NCBI RefSeq assembly: GCF_002362315.1
Contig: NZ_MTZV01000006.1
Span: 1,426,001 to 1,490,000, forward strand
From: Paraburkholderia acidicola
GTDB taxonomy: Bacteria > Pseudomonadota > Gammaproteobacteria > Burkholderiales > Burkholderiaceae
Length of the DNA: 64,000 nt
Reading direction: 5' to 3'
The notes below the pieces were generated by a model, which was given only the letters and a program-made list of their open reading frames with translations, was not told the DNA's origin and searched no databases. Of this stretch, positions 36,644 through 44,860 are shown in pieces. Every line of letters starts with the position of its first letter. Position 1 is the first letter of the stretch. The position numbers were made by a program, and so were the translations under genes.

Positions 36644-37255
36644 TTACAGAACCGCGTCAGGTTCGTGCGGATCAGCGCTATTTGCGGCAATTCTTTGGCG
36701 CGTACCTTCATCGAGCACACTGCGCATCAGTGCGAATAACGGATCTGCGCTGGTGTGCTTCTGACCATAGGTCAGGTTGAACTCATAGTCGAAGTCAGGC
36801 GGATTGATCCCCTGGTTGTGTTGCAGGATCGTTTCCAGCTTATCAAGGGCTTTGACGGCTTTCGCCTCAGGCGACGCGGCATCCTCATATTCCTGCCACA
36901 GTGCCAGGATGCCTGCCCTCTGCGGCTCATCGAGGGAGCGGGTGAGGTGCAGGAGATCCGCCTTTTCCTGCTCGCTTTTGTCGGGATGGCGGTTTTTCTC
37001 GACCGCGGGGATGTCGCCGTGAATGGCTTCGCCCAGGTCGTGGACGATGCACATCCTCAAAATCTTGAGCATATCCATTCCGGCCAGTTCGTCCTCGAAA
37101 ATCATGGCCATCAAACATAGACGCCACGTGTGTTCGGCGGTGCTTTCTGGCCTGCCGGTCGAGGTGTGCGCGCTTCGGAGCACGCTCTTGAGCCGCTCCG
37201 CTTCCTGCAGAAAGGTCAGCCGCCCTTTGATGTTCTCGATATTCATGTCCGGCAT
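36644..37255 (-). CDS. HD-domain hydrolase, YfbR/HDDC2-like
   Basis: Cytoplasmic metal-dependent phosphohydrolase of the HD superfamily, 203 aa, close to YfbR/HDDC2 5'-deoxynucleotidases. The metal ligands are H in STAEHTWRL (~42), the H-D pair in CIVHDLGEAIHGD (~71) and a late D in ALDKLETILQH (~138). An alternative ATG at 37246 has no better ribosome site, so I keep 37255. It is probably a dNMP nucleotidase (inference). The following aldolase gene shares the strand, but 35 bp apart and with no obvious functional link. Confidence 0.85.
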   Translation of the reverse strand: MPDMNIENIKGRLTFLQEAERLKSVLRSAHTSTGRPESTAEHTWRLCLMAMIFEDELAGMDMLKILRMCIVHDLGEAIHGDIPAVEKNRHPDKSEQEKADLLHLTRSLDEPQRAGILALWQEYEDAASPEAKAVKALDKLETILQHNQGINPPDFDYEFNLTYGQKHTSADPLFALMRSVLDEGTRQRIAANSADPHEPDAVL

Positions 37256-37290
37256 GGTAAACCGGTTCGATGAACGGATGAAAACAGAGC

Positions 37291-38070
37291 CTAGAACAGC
37301 ACCTCCGGCTCGCGCCGGATCACGCGCCGCGCGAACAGCGCAAAGCTCGCCTTGACGATGCTCGGTTGCAGCAGGAAATCGTGTGATTCCTTTGCGCGTG
37401 CGTCATCGATGCGACGAATCTCGCCGGCTGACCGCGCGATCAACTGGCTGCGTGCTGCCCGCTCGATCAGCACCGCGAGGTAGGCCGATTCCTCCAGCGA
37501 ACCCGTCGCCGCGAGAAACCCGTGATTCGCGAGCAGGATGGTGCGTTTCGTGCCGAGCGCTGCCGAAATGATCTCGCCTTCGCTGTCGCCGATCGGCAAA
37601 CCGGGCCATTCGCGCAGGAACGCGCAGTCGTCGAAGAACGGTGTCGCATCCATGTGCGCGACTTCGAGCGGCGTGCCGGTCATCGACAGCGCGTTGATGT
37701 ACGGCGGATGCGTATGCACGATGCAGTTCACGTCAGGCCTGCGCCGGTAGATCCACAGGTGAAAACGGATCGCGGGATTCGCCATGCCGCGGCCTTCGAT
37801 CACGCGCATCGCGTCGTCGATCCGGATCACGTTGTTGCGCGTCATCTCGTCGAAGCCGATTGCTAGCGCCGTAGTCAGAAACGTGCCGTCGGGTTGACGG
37901 ACTGTCACCTGTCCCGCGAGTGTTTCAGAGTGCCCTTCGTGTGCCAGCATGCGGCACACAAGCGCGAGTTTCTGGCGGTTGTCCCACGTGCCCACTTCGA
38001 GTTTCTGGTCCATCTGTGCGGTGACGCTCCGATTCAGATCGTCGCGCTCGTCCTGCTCGTCGTTACTCAT
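37291..38070 (-). CDS. Class II aldolase/adducin family protein
   Basis: Zn-dependent class II aldolase-type protein, 259 aa. The metal pair HTHPP is near residue 120 and LLANHGFLAATG near 188. ATG 38070 has a GGAG site eight bases upstream, 20 bp after the MHS transporter stop. It parallels the aldolase at 20184-20975 but is more distant than a tandem duplicate. Substrate is unknown; it is probably a hydroxy-acid imported by the transporter upstream. Confidence 0.88.
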   Translation of the reverse strand: MSNDEQDERDDLNRSVTAQMDQKLEVGTWDNRQKLALVCRMLAHEGHSETLAGQVTVRQPDGTFLTTALAIGFDEMTRNNVIRIDDAMRVIEGRGMANPAIRFHLWIYRRRPDVNCIVHTHPPYINALSMTGTPLEVAHMDATPFFDDCAFLREWPGLPIGDSEGEIISAALGTKRTILLANHGFLAATGSLEESAYLAVLIERAARSQLIARSAGEIRRIDDARAKESHDFLLQPSIVKASFALFARRVIRREPEVLF

Positions 38071-38090
38071 TGCTGTTTCTCCACTGGAAA

Positions 38091-39416
38091 TCACACCTGA
38101 CTGCCCGGTACCGCCTGCGGCTCCGCACCGGTTGACTGTGCCGCTGTCCGCTTCGGCGTCCACGCGACAAAACACGCCGCGAGCAATGCACTGCCCGTGA
38201 TGTACCACGCTACACCGTACGGATCGCCGCCGCGTTGCGCGAGCAGCGAAGAGTAGATCACCGGGTTGATACCGCCACCGATAACCGCCCCGATCGCACC
38301 GATCGATACACCGGAAAAGCGCACGCGCGCGTCGAACATATCGGCGAAGAAGCCGCCTTGTGGGCCGTACATCAACGGATGCACGACACCGAGTGCGACG
38401 ACGATCGCGAGTGTGATGAGCCGCGGGTCGCGCGTATTCAGCAGACTGAAGTACGGCCACACGTACAGCGCGCAGACGAGCAGGCCGAACAGATACAGTG
38501 GCTTGCGTCCAATACGGTCCGACAGTGCGGCAAACAGCGGCACCGTGAACACGCCGACCGCAGCGCCGGACATCAGCGCACCAAGAATCACCGACCGCGG
38601 CAGTTTGAGCTGCACGGTCACATAGGCGACGGTGAAAAGCAGCACGAACACCGACCAGGTAATCTCGCCGAACCGCGCCATAAAGACGATCAATACCAGA
38701 CGCGGCTGATCGCGCAGCAGGTCGCGCAACGGAAAGCGCGCCACGCTACGGGTCGCCTGCAACTGTTTGAACTCGGGTGTTTCTGGCAGCTTCGTCCGCC
38801 CGACGAGGCCGATCACCACGAGTACCGCGCTGAACAGGAACGGCACGCGCCATCCCCAGGACAGAAACGCCGGCTCGGGCAACAAGGACGTGAGCAGCAA
38901 TGCACCCGTCGACAGCAACGCACCCCCATAGCTGCCCGAATTGCTCCAGCTGCCATACAGTCCGCGCCGATGCGCCGGAGCGCTTTCGACGCCGAGCACG
39001 ATCGCGCCGCTTTGCTCGCCGCCGATCGCGAAACCCTGCAACACACGTAGCGTAGTCAGAAGAACCGGCGCCCAGAGGCCGATCATTGCGTAGGTGGGCA
39101 GGAAACCGACAGCGGTCGATGCAACGCCCATCACCAGCAGCGTCGCAAGCAGCAACTTCTTGCGGCCGATGCGATCGCCGAAGTGACCGCAGATCAACGC
39201 GCCCGCGCCGCGAGCAAAGTAGCCCGCCGCATAAGTACCGAGCGATGCGATGGTGCCCGCGAGCGGGTCCAGATTCGGAAAGAAGATCTTGCTGAAAACC
39301 AGCGCCGATGCGGTGCCGTATAGCAGGAAATCGTACTGTTCGATCGCGGTGCCAAGAAACGCCGAGACGAACACATAGGGCCATCGGGATCGCGAAGGAG
39401 CGGGCACGGCTGACAT
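38091..39416 (-). CDS. MFS transporter, MHS family
   Basis: Organic-acid:H+ symporter of the MHS group, 441 aa. It begins GTAIEQYDFLLYGTASALV, has motif A GHFGDRIGRKK near residue 80 and LQGFAIGGEQSGA in helix 5. ATG 39416 has a GAGG site five bases upstream; the longer frame to 39608 lies before family homology. It is the first gene of a transporter/aldolase operon. Confidence 0.88.
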   Translation of the reverse strand: MSAVPAPSRSRWPYVFVSAFLGTAIEQYDFLLYGTASALVFSKIFFPNLDPLAGTIASLGTYAAGYFARGAGALICGHFGDRIGRKKLLLATLLVMGVASTAVGFLPTYAMIGLWAPVLLTTLRVLQGFAIGGEQSGAIVLGVESAPAHRRGLYGSWSNSGSYGGALLSTGALLLTSLLPEPAFLSWGWRVPFLFSAVLVVIGLVGRTKLPETPEFKQLQATRSVARFPLRDLLRDQPRLVLIVFMARFGEITWSVFVLLFTVAYVTVQLKLPRSVILGALMSGAAVGVFTVPLFAALSDRIGRKPLYLFGLLVCALYVWPYFSLLNTRDPRLITLAIVVALGVVHPLMYGPQGGFFADMFDARVRFSGVSIGAIGAVIGGGINPVIYSSLLAQRGGDPYGVAWYITGSALLAACFVAWTPKRTAAQSTGAEPQAVPGSQV

Positions 39417-39546
39417 GGCGGCCTCGGTGTGGGGAGTACGGCCAGTATCAATTTTGTCCAGACCGCGCACTTGTCCCTGTGCGAACCGATGTCTTGCCTC
39501 GAAGCGAAGTAGCCGGCTTCCTCGCGTGAACCGGCGGATGGTGCGA

Positions 39547-41145
39547 CTACAGTCCCGTCGAAGGCGCTTGCCCGTACCAGTAGCCGCACTGGTGCGCGGT
39601 GTACGCATCGTAGGTATTCGAAACCGGGTAGCCGAAGTCGAGCGTCTGACGCGTTTGCGCCGTGTAGAGCGGCCAGTTCGCCACCGTACTCCCCGTGTTC
39701 GGATTGCCCGAATGCGCGAATGCCGCGAGCGCTGCTGTCATCGCATCCGAGAGTGTCGCCTGGCTGGCCGTGGGCGTCGGAATCAGTTGCCACCAGTAGT
39801 CGAGATCCGACGAATGGAACGCGCCATAGTCGAGGTTGACCGGCGGCAGCGACGAGATCAACGAGTTCACGCTATACGGCGCGGGATCGGAAAAGCGGTA
39901 CATGTACACGGCCGGCGAGTACTTCGCGAGATTGTCGCCGTCCTGCAGTTCGCCGCAGACGAACAGACGGTCACCAGCGATCGTCGCGAGTGCCGCACTG
40001 GGTGACGCGTACTGACCGACCGGATACAGCGCGGCAGTGTCTGTTCCGGAGACGCCGAGAAAGCCCTGAATGGCTGCTGCATAACCACTCGCTGTAACGG
40101 GGTTACCCTGTGCGTCGAATGCGGCTGAAACGAAGAAGGTGCCCTCGTTCTGGGTAAAGCCCGACATCACCGGCACACGGTTGTACTGACCGTTCGCGAA
40201 CGCAACGCTCGTCGACACGGGCAACACCTTGCCGTCGATCGTCGCATACCACGCAGAAGGATTACCTTGCAGCAATGCGGCCGCCGGCAGACTGCGCAGG
40301 CACGCGGCGCTCGTCGTGTCCGTGCAGCCCCAGGTCTTTGCATAGTTCACGCCATCTGCTTCGGCCTGTTGCAGCGATTCCTGCTGACGGCTAAAACCAC
40401 CGCTTTGCGGAACGGCTCGCGCGAACAATCCCGCCGATCCCGGCGACGCGAGATGCACATAGACGGAATGACCGCCCGCCGAATCGCCGAAGATCGTCAC
40501 GCTCGCCGGGTCGCCCCCGAATGCCGCGATGTTTTTCTGCACCCAGCTCATCGCAGCGGCCTGGTCCATGATGCCGTAGTCGCCGGTGGCGCCGTTCGGG
40601 TCTTCTGCGGCGAGCGCGGGATGCGCGAGAAAGCCTAGCGCGTTCAATCGATAGTTGACCGTTACGACGATCGAGTTTGCTTTTTGTGCGAGCGCGGCAC
40701 CATCGGTTGCATTGCCCGATCCGAGAATGAAACCACCACCGTGTATCCAGAACAACACTGGAAGCGCTGTGCTCGTGCCCGTACTCGTGCTTGTCGTGTC
40801 GGGTACGTACACGTTCAGATACAGACAATCCTCGCTACCCGATGGAGCAGTTGCCGTTCCCTGTATGCACTCGGAAGCAAGATGCGACGCGTCGTAGGGA
40901 CTCGCCGTGTAGGCAGCCGGCGGTGCGGGCGCTTTCCAGCGCAAGGCGCCCGTTGGCGGTGCCGCGTAGGGCAGGCAGAGAAACTCGCGCACGTTGTTCA
41001 CGGCGATGCCTTTTGCACGTCCTTGCTGGGTCTGCACCACAGTCGGGTCTGCGGGCGCTGTCACGTCGTCGTTACACGCGCTTAGCATCAGAAGGCACGT
41101 TGCTGCGATCGCTGTTCGGGCGCGGGTTTGCCTGGACCTTTCCAT
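39547..41145 (-). CDS. Type B carboxylesterase, lipoprotein
   Basis: Carboxylesterase/lipase of the type B (cholinesterase-like) family, 532 aa. A signal peptide and lipobox LLMLSAC (C near 24) predict a lipid-anchored exported enzyme. The nucleophile Ser sits in GDSAGG (near 235), with SEDCLYLNV upstream, the acidic residue in TQNEGTFF and the His in YGAFHSSDL. ATG 41145 has a GGAG site eleven bases upstream; ATG 41190 is outside the signal region. An HxlR regulator gene lies upstream on the same strand. Substrate unknown; esters of plant or xenobiotic acids are possible. Confidence 0.9.
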   Translation of the reverse strand: MERSRQTRARTAIAATCLLMLSACNDDVTAPADPTVVQTQQGRAKGIAVNNVREFLCLPYAAPPTGALRWKAPAPPAAYTASPYDASHLASECIQGTATAPSGSEDCLYLNVYVPDTTSTSTGTSTALPVLFWIHGGGFILGSGNATDGAALAQKANSIVVTVNYRLNALGFLAHPALAAEDPNGATGDYGIMDQAAAMSWVQKNIAAFGGDPASVTIFGDSAGGHSVYVHLASPGSAGLFARAVPQSGGFSRQQESLQQAEADGVNYAKTWGCTDTTSAACLRSLPAAALLQGNPSAWYATIDGKVLPVSTSVAFANGQYNRVPVMSGFTQNEGTFFVSAAFDAQGNPVTASGYAAAIQGFLGVSGTDTAALYPVGQYASPSAALATIAGDRLFVCGELQDGDNLAKYSPAVYMYRFSDPAPYSVNSLISSLPPVNLDYGAFHSSDLDYWWQLIPTPTASQATLSDAMTAALAAFAHSGNPNTGSTVANWPLYTAQTRQTLDFGYPVSNTYDAYTAHQCGYWYGQAPSTGL

Positions 41146-41388
41146 GGTTGCGTTGTCTCCGGTGTTGATATCTGGCAGATGGCGATGCATCGTCGCGGCC
41201 AGTATCGTCGGTCGCCTGCCGTTGTTCCATTCAGCAAATCGCGTTTATTGATTTGCTGGCGATATCAATGCGGAAACGGCGGCCGATATGCTGGACGCCT
41301 CCGGGAAAACCGTATGGAGAGGTAGAGACCGGATCGGGCGCGTTTGCCCGACCGGCAAAATGGAAACGAGCGTTGAATGCGGTGAAGA

Positions 41389-41838
41389 TCAGGCGGGCAG
41401 CTTCCGCACATAAGTCTGATCGTGTCCGACCGGCGACCCATCGTCACGCATCAGCGGCACCTTTCGCAACGCGCGGCCGCTCGCACGATCGACCAGCACC
41501 GAATGTTTTTCCCCGCGCCGGTACAGGTTCGCTTCGCCCCATTGGCGCAACATCACGATCACGGGAAACAGCGCCTCGCCGCGCTCGGTCAGCAGGTACT
41601 CCTGATACGCGGAGCCATCGGAAGCGGGACCAAGCACGAGTACGCGCTGCTCCACGAGCTTGCGCAAGCGCTCGGTCAGCACGTTGCGCGCGATGCCGAG
41701 GCTCGCCTCGAATTCGCCGAAGCGGCGAATGCCGTCGAACGCATCTCTTACGATCAGCATCGACCACTGATCGCCGACGATGTCCAGCGCCCTCGCCACA
41801 GGGCACGTCGAGTCTGCCAGGCTTTTTCGCTTCGCCAT
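41389..41838 (-). CDS. HxlR-family transcriptional regulator
   Basis: Small winged-helix regulator, 149 aa, of the HxlR family. The N-terminal CPVARALDIVGDQWSMLIVRDA (about 12-33) with a conserved Cys and RRFGEFEASLGIARNVLTERLRKLV are typical. The Cys near residue 12 can sense thiol stress in some family members. ATG 41838 follows GGACGGA; ATG 41850 has no ribosome site. It lies 243 bp upstream of the carboxylesterase on the same strand, a candidate target. Confidence 0.87.
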   Translation of the reverse strand: MAKRKSLADSTCPVARALDIVGDQWSMLIVRDAFDGIRRFGEFEASLGIARNVLTERLRKLVEQRVLVLGPASDGSAYQEYLLTERGEALFPVIVMLRQWGEANLYRRGEKHSVLVDRASGRALRKVPLMRDDGSPVGHDQTYVRKLPA

Positions 41839-42012
41839 TCCGTCCACCATTTCAATCGTGAGTCACAACACCCTATATGCCGGTTGCGTACGATGCGCAC
41901 CGTCCCGGCTATTGGTTGCATATTAAAACAACCCTTGCGACAACCCAATGAGTTTCAGAATACAACCCTCACAGGAAAATCGGGTTTATCGCCGCACGCA
42001 GCCGATAACCTT

Positions 42013-43029
42013 CTAGGTGCTCTCGCGCACGATCACCTGGAAATCGACGGCACGCCGCTGTGTTTGCGCAGGTACACCGTGTTTGCGCGCATCGGCGGCG
42101 GCCAGCAGCATCTCGCCCGCAATCCGGCCGATCGCCAGTGGATCGACCGATACCGTCGATATACGCGGGAAGCAGTGCCGCGACACTTCGAAGTCTCCAA
42201 ACCCGGCCACTGCCATGCGCGAAGGCACCGCGATGCCACGACGATGGCACTCCATCAGCACGCCGAACGCCGACATGTCGCTCACACACATCACCGCATC
42301 GGTGTCGGGCCACGCAGCGAGCAACTGTGTGAATGCCTCGCCGCCATGGCTCATCGTGATCGGCGAGTCGCCGTATTCGATTACGCGCGGCGCACCGAGG
42401 CCGAGTTTTTGCAAACCCTCGCGATACCCCTTCTGCCGGTCGAGCCCGCGACGATCGAGCCGCGTCGCCCCGCCGACAAAGCCGATCCGTCGATACCCGC
42501 GCTCGTACAGATGACGCATCATCGCGAACGCCGCTTCCACATTCGAAAAACCGACCGCCTGCTGGATCGGTGTGCGCGGCAGATCCCAGGTTTCGACCAC
42601 GGGCACTTTGGCGCGATCGAGCATCGTGCGCGTGCCGGTCGTGTGGTACGAACCGGTCAGCATCACGCCTTCGGGGCGATGTGCGAGCATCACGCGCAGC
42701 AGCCGCTCTTCCTGGTCGGGGCTGTAGTCGGTATCGCCAAGCAGCAGTTGCAGACCGTGCGTGTTGACGGCAGCATTCAGGCCGTGAATGGTGTCGGAGA
42801 AATTGGAACTCGACATCGACGGCACCAGTGCGACGATGAACGGCGAGCGTCCCGACGACAACGAACCCGCCGATGCGTCGGGTACATAGCCCATCTGTTC
42901 GATCACCGCGAGCACGCGGGCGCGCGTCGTCGCAGCGACATCGCGGCCAGCGAGCACACGCGACACGGTCATCTTCGATACGCCGGCTTGCTTCGCGACG
43001 TCAGCCATGGTCGGCATGGGATCAGACAT
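42013..43029 (-). CDS. LacI-family repressor, GntR (gluconate)-like
   Basis: LacI-family repressor, 338 aa, whose sequence pattern closely matches the E. coli gluconate repressor GntR (LacI type): helix-turn-helix TMADVAKQAGVSKMTVSRVL near residues 7-26, then VVETWDLPRTPIQQAVGFSN, RIGFVGGATRLDRRGLDRQKGY and MAVAGFGDFEVSRHC. ATG 43029 follows GACGGA. It is followed downstream by nothing of its own and lies beside a transporter gene. A perfect GntR-type operator lies between the divergent transporter and dehydratase genes at 44603-44616. It probably senses a sugar acid. Confidence 0.9.
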   Translation of the reverse strand: MSDPMPTMADVAKQAGVSKMTVSRVLAGRDVAATTRARVLAVIEQMGYVPDASAGSLSSGRSPFIVALVPSMSSSNFSDTIHGLNAAVNTHGLQLLLGDTDYSPDQEERLLRVMLAHRPEGVMLTGSYHTTGTRTMLDRAKVPVVETWDLPRTPIQQAVGFSNVEAAFAMMRHLYERGYRRIGFVGGATRLDRRGLDRQKGYREGLQKLGLGAPRVIEYGDSPITMSHGGEAFTQLLAAWPDTDAVMCVSDMSAFGVLMECHRRGIAVPSRMAVAGFGDFEVSRHCFPRISTVSVDPLAIGRIAGEMLLAAADARKHGVPAQTQRRAVDFQVIVREST

Positions 43030-43105
43030 AGGTCCGTCAGGATATCGTTGCAGAACGATCGATATCATACAGGCGGGCCGTTTCGCCGCAGCACGCTATG
43101 TGGCG

Positions 43106-44503
43106 CTACGTAGCGCTCGCTCCCTTGCCCACCGCATCGCCGAGCAGCGTCAGATCGCGTTCGCGCGTTTCAGTCGAGAGGAACGTACCGATCAGCGTCA
43201 GAGCGCACAGCACGGCCATGTAGACACCCATTACCCAGAACGCACCGCCCGCGCGACCGATCAGGTACACGCCCAGCAACGGCGCAATGCCGCCTGAAAG
43301 CACCGCACCCAGTTCGCGCGAGAGCGCCACACCCGAGTACCGGTAGCGGTTGCCGAACAACTCGGTGAAATGCGCGCATTGCGCGCCGAGCATGCTGTTC
43401 GCGCCAAATGCGAGACCGCCGATCATCGCCACGCTCACCCAGACCGGGTCGCCGGTGCTGATCATCCACCACGACGGCAGCGACCACAGCAGCAGAAAGA
43501 TCGCGCCGCCGCGATACACCGTCAGACGCCCGACACGATCCGAGAGCGCGCCAAACAGCGGCGTGGTGACGATGCTCAACAAACTCGCCGCCAGCGCACC
43601 GGTCGTACCGACCGCGGCGAGTTGCGCATGCGGAGCGCCGGTGCGGGCCGCGACGAAGCTGCCGAGAAACGCGATCACGACCGTGTTGTAAATGGTCGAG
43701 CCGCCCTGCTCCGCGAAACGCATCAACGTCGCGGCCAGCACCGGACGACGTGCCGTGGTGAGCACCGCTTTCATCGGCGCATGAATCACTTCGCGCGATG
43801 CTTCGAGTTGCGCAAACACCGGGCTTTCGCGCAAACGCAGACGAATCCAGATAGCGACGCCGATCAGCACGACGCTTGCGAGAAACGGAATGCGCCAGCC
43901 CCACGACTGCATCGCTGGTTCGCTCAACAATCGCTGCATGACGCTGAACGTGAACGTCGCGAGCCCAAGCCCTGCAAAGATGCCGACGAAGGGCAATGCG
44001 GCGAAGAAACCGCGGTGCCTGAGCGGCGCGACTTCGGCCATCAACGTCGATGCACCAGCCTGTTCCGCACCAGCACCAAAGCCCTGTACGAGCCGCAACA
44101 ACACGAGCAACACAGCTCCCCACGAACCCGCAGGCAGACAGCCGATCAACGTCGTCGATGCGCCCATCAACGCGATCGTGACAAGCAGGACGAACTTGCG
44201 CCCCTTGCGGTCGCCGATCGAGCCGAAGAACAGCCCGCCGAACGGCCGCGCGAGAAAGCCCGCACCGTAGGTCGCGAAACTCGCCATCAGTCCCGCGGTC
44301 GTGCCGAGCGAGGGAAAGAACAGATGACCGAACACGAGCGCCGAGGCGAGTCCGTAGATTGCGAAGTCGTAGTACTCGAGTGCGCTGCCTACGGCTCCTG
44401 TGAGCGTCGCGCGCTGCAACTGGCGTGCGGAGACGCGGGGCGAGGCGGCGGGTTCCGAACCGGTCGATAAAGCAGAGGGCTGAGCATTCACTTGCGTCTC
44501 CAT
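43106..44503 (-). CDS. MFS transporter, MHS family, sugar-acid candidate
   Basis: Proton symporter of the MHS group, 465 aa. SALEYYDFAIYGLASALVFG opens helix 1, motif A FGSIGDRKGRKF is near 98 and LVQGFGAGAEQAGAS lies in helix 5. It is divergent from the pentonate dehydratase gene with an operator palindrome between, so it likely imports a pentonate or related sugar acid (inference). It is followed by the GntR-like repressor gene on the same strand. Confidence 0.88.
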   Translation of the reverse strand: METQVNAQPSALSTGSEPAASPRVSARQLQRATLTGAVGSALEYYDFAIYGLASALVFGHLFFPSLGTTAGLMASFATYGAGFLARPFGGLFFGSIGDRKGRKFVLLVTIALMGASTTLIGCLPAGSWGAVLLVLLRLVQGFGAGAEQAGASTLMAEVAPLRHRGFFAALPFVGIFAGLGLATFTFSVMQRLLSEPAMQSWGWRIPFLASVVLIGVAIWIRLRLRESPVFAQLEASREVIHAPMKAVLTTARRPVLAATLMRFAEQGGSTIYNTVVIAFLGSFVAARTGAPHAQLAAVGTTGALAASLLSIVTTPLFGALSDRVGRLTVYRGGAIFLLLWSLPSWWMISTGDPVWVSVAMIGGLAFGANSMLGAQCAHFTELFGNRYRYSGVALSRELGAVLSGGIAPLLGVYLIGRAGGAFWVMGVYMAVLCALTLIGTFLSTETRERDLTLLGDAVGKGASAT

Positions 44504-44602
44504 TCAGGCAGTGCCTGCGCCTGTCGACGACCACGCGTCATATATCGCACGGTTCGTTCGGGTCTTCTTCTACTTCTGGACAAGCTGCAACCGGTTTGAT
44601 AA

Positions 44603-44616
44603 TGTTACCGGTAACA
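44603..44616. promoter_or_regulatory. GntR-type operator, perfect 14-bp palindrome
   Basis: TGTTACCGGTAACA is perfectly self-complementary and matches the operator of the E. coli LacI-type gluconate repressor GntR (ATGTTACCSGTWACAT). It sits about 100 bp from each divergent gene start. A GntR-like repressor gene is nearby at 42013. Confidence 0.85.
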
Positions 44617-44646
44617 GTCAAATTCAATTTAGCATGGGGAGACGTC

Positions 44647-44814
44647 ATGCGCAATCAGGGCTTACGGACCTTATCGATCGTCAGGCGATACGCCGCCGGT
44701 GACGACGACATGCGTGCTGCAATCGCTACGCGCGTGCGCGACAATCCCCATGAGCTCTTCAGCGATCTGCCGCTGCCGGCAGCATCCGGACAACACCGAT
44801 CCTGCGGCCCTTGA
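44647..44814 (+). CDS. Small leader open reading frame, uncharacterised
   Basis: Short open frame, 55 aa, with a strong GGGGAG ribosome site five bases before ATG 44647, 30 bp after the GntR-type operator and 46 bp before the dehydratase start. The peptide is basic at first and acidic later (GDDDMRAAIATRVRDNP). I recognise no family. It could be a leader peptide that couples translation to the dehydratase, or a chance frame in GC-rich DNA. Confidence 0.35.
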   Translation: MRNQGLRTLSIVRRYAAGDDDMRAAIATRVRDNPHELFSDLPLPAASGQHRSCGP

Positions 44815-44860
44815 TAATCTGCAACAACGCCCCCTCGTCCCCGACAACAAGCTGACCGCC

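Noticed and set aside
43041..43066. Inverted repeat GATATCG-N12-CGATATC before the GntR-like gene
   Set aside because: Short arms with a long centre and no resemblance to the palindrome at 44603; could be chance.
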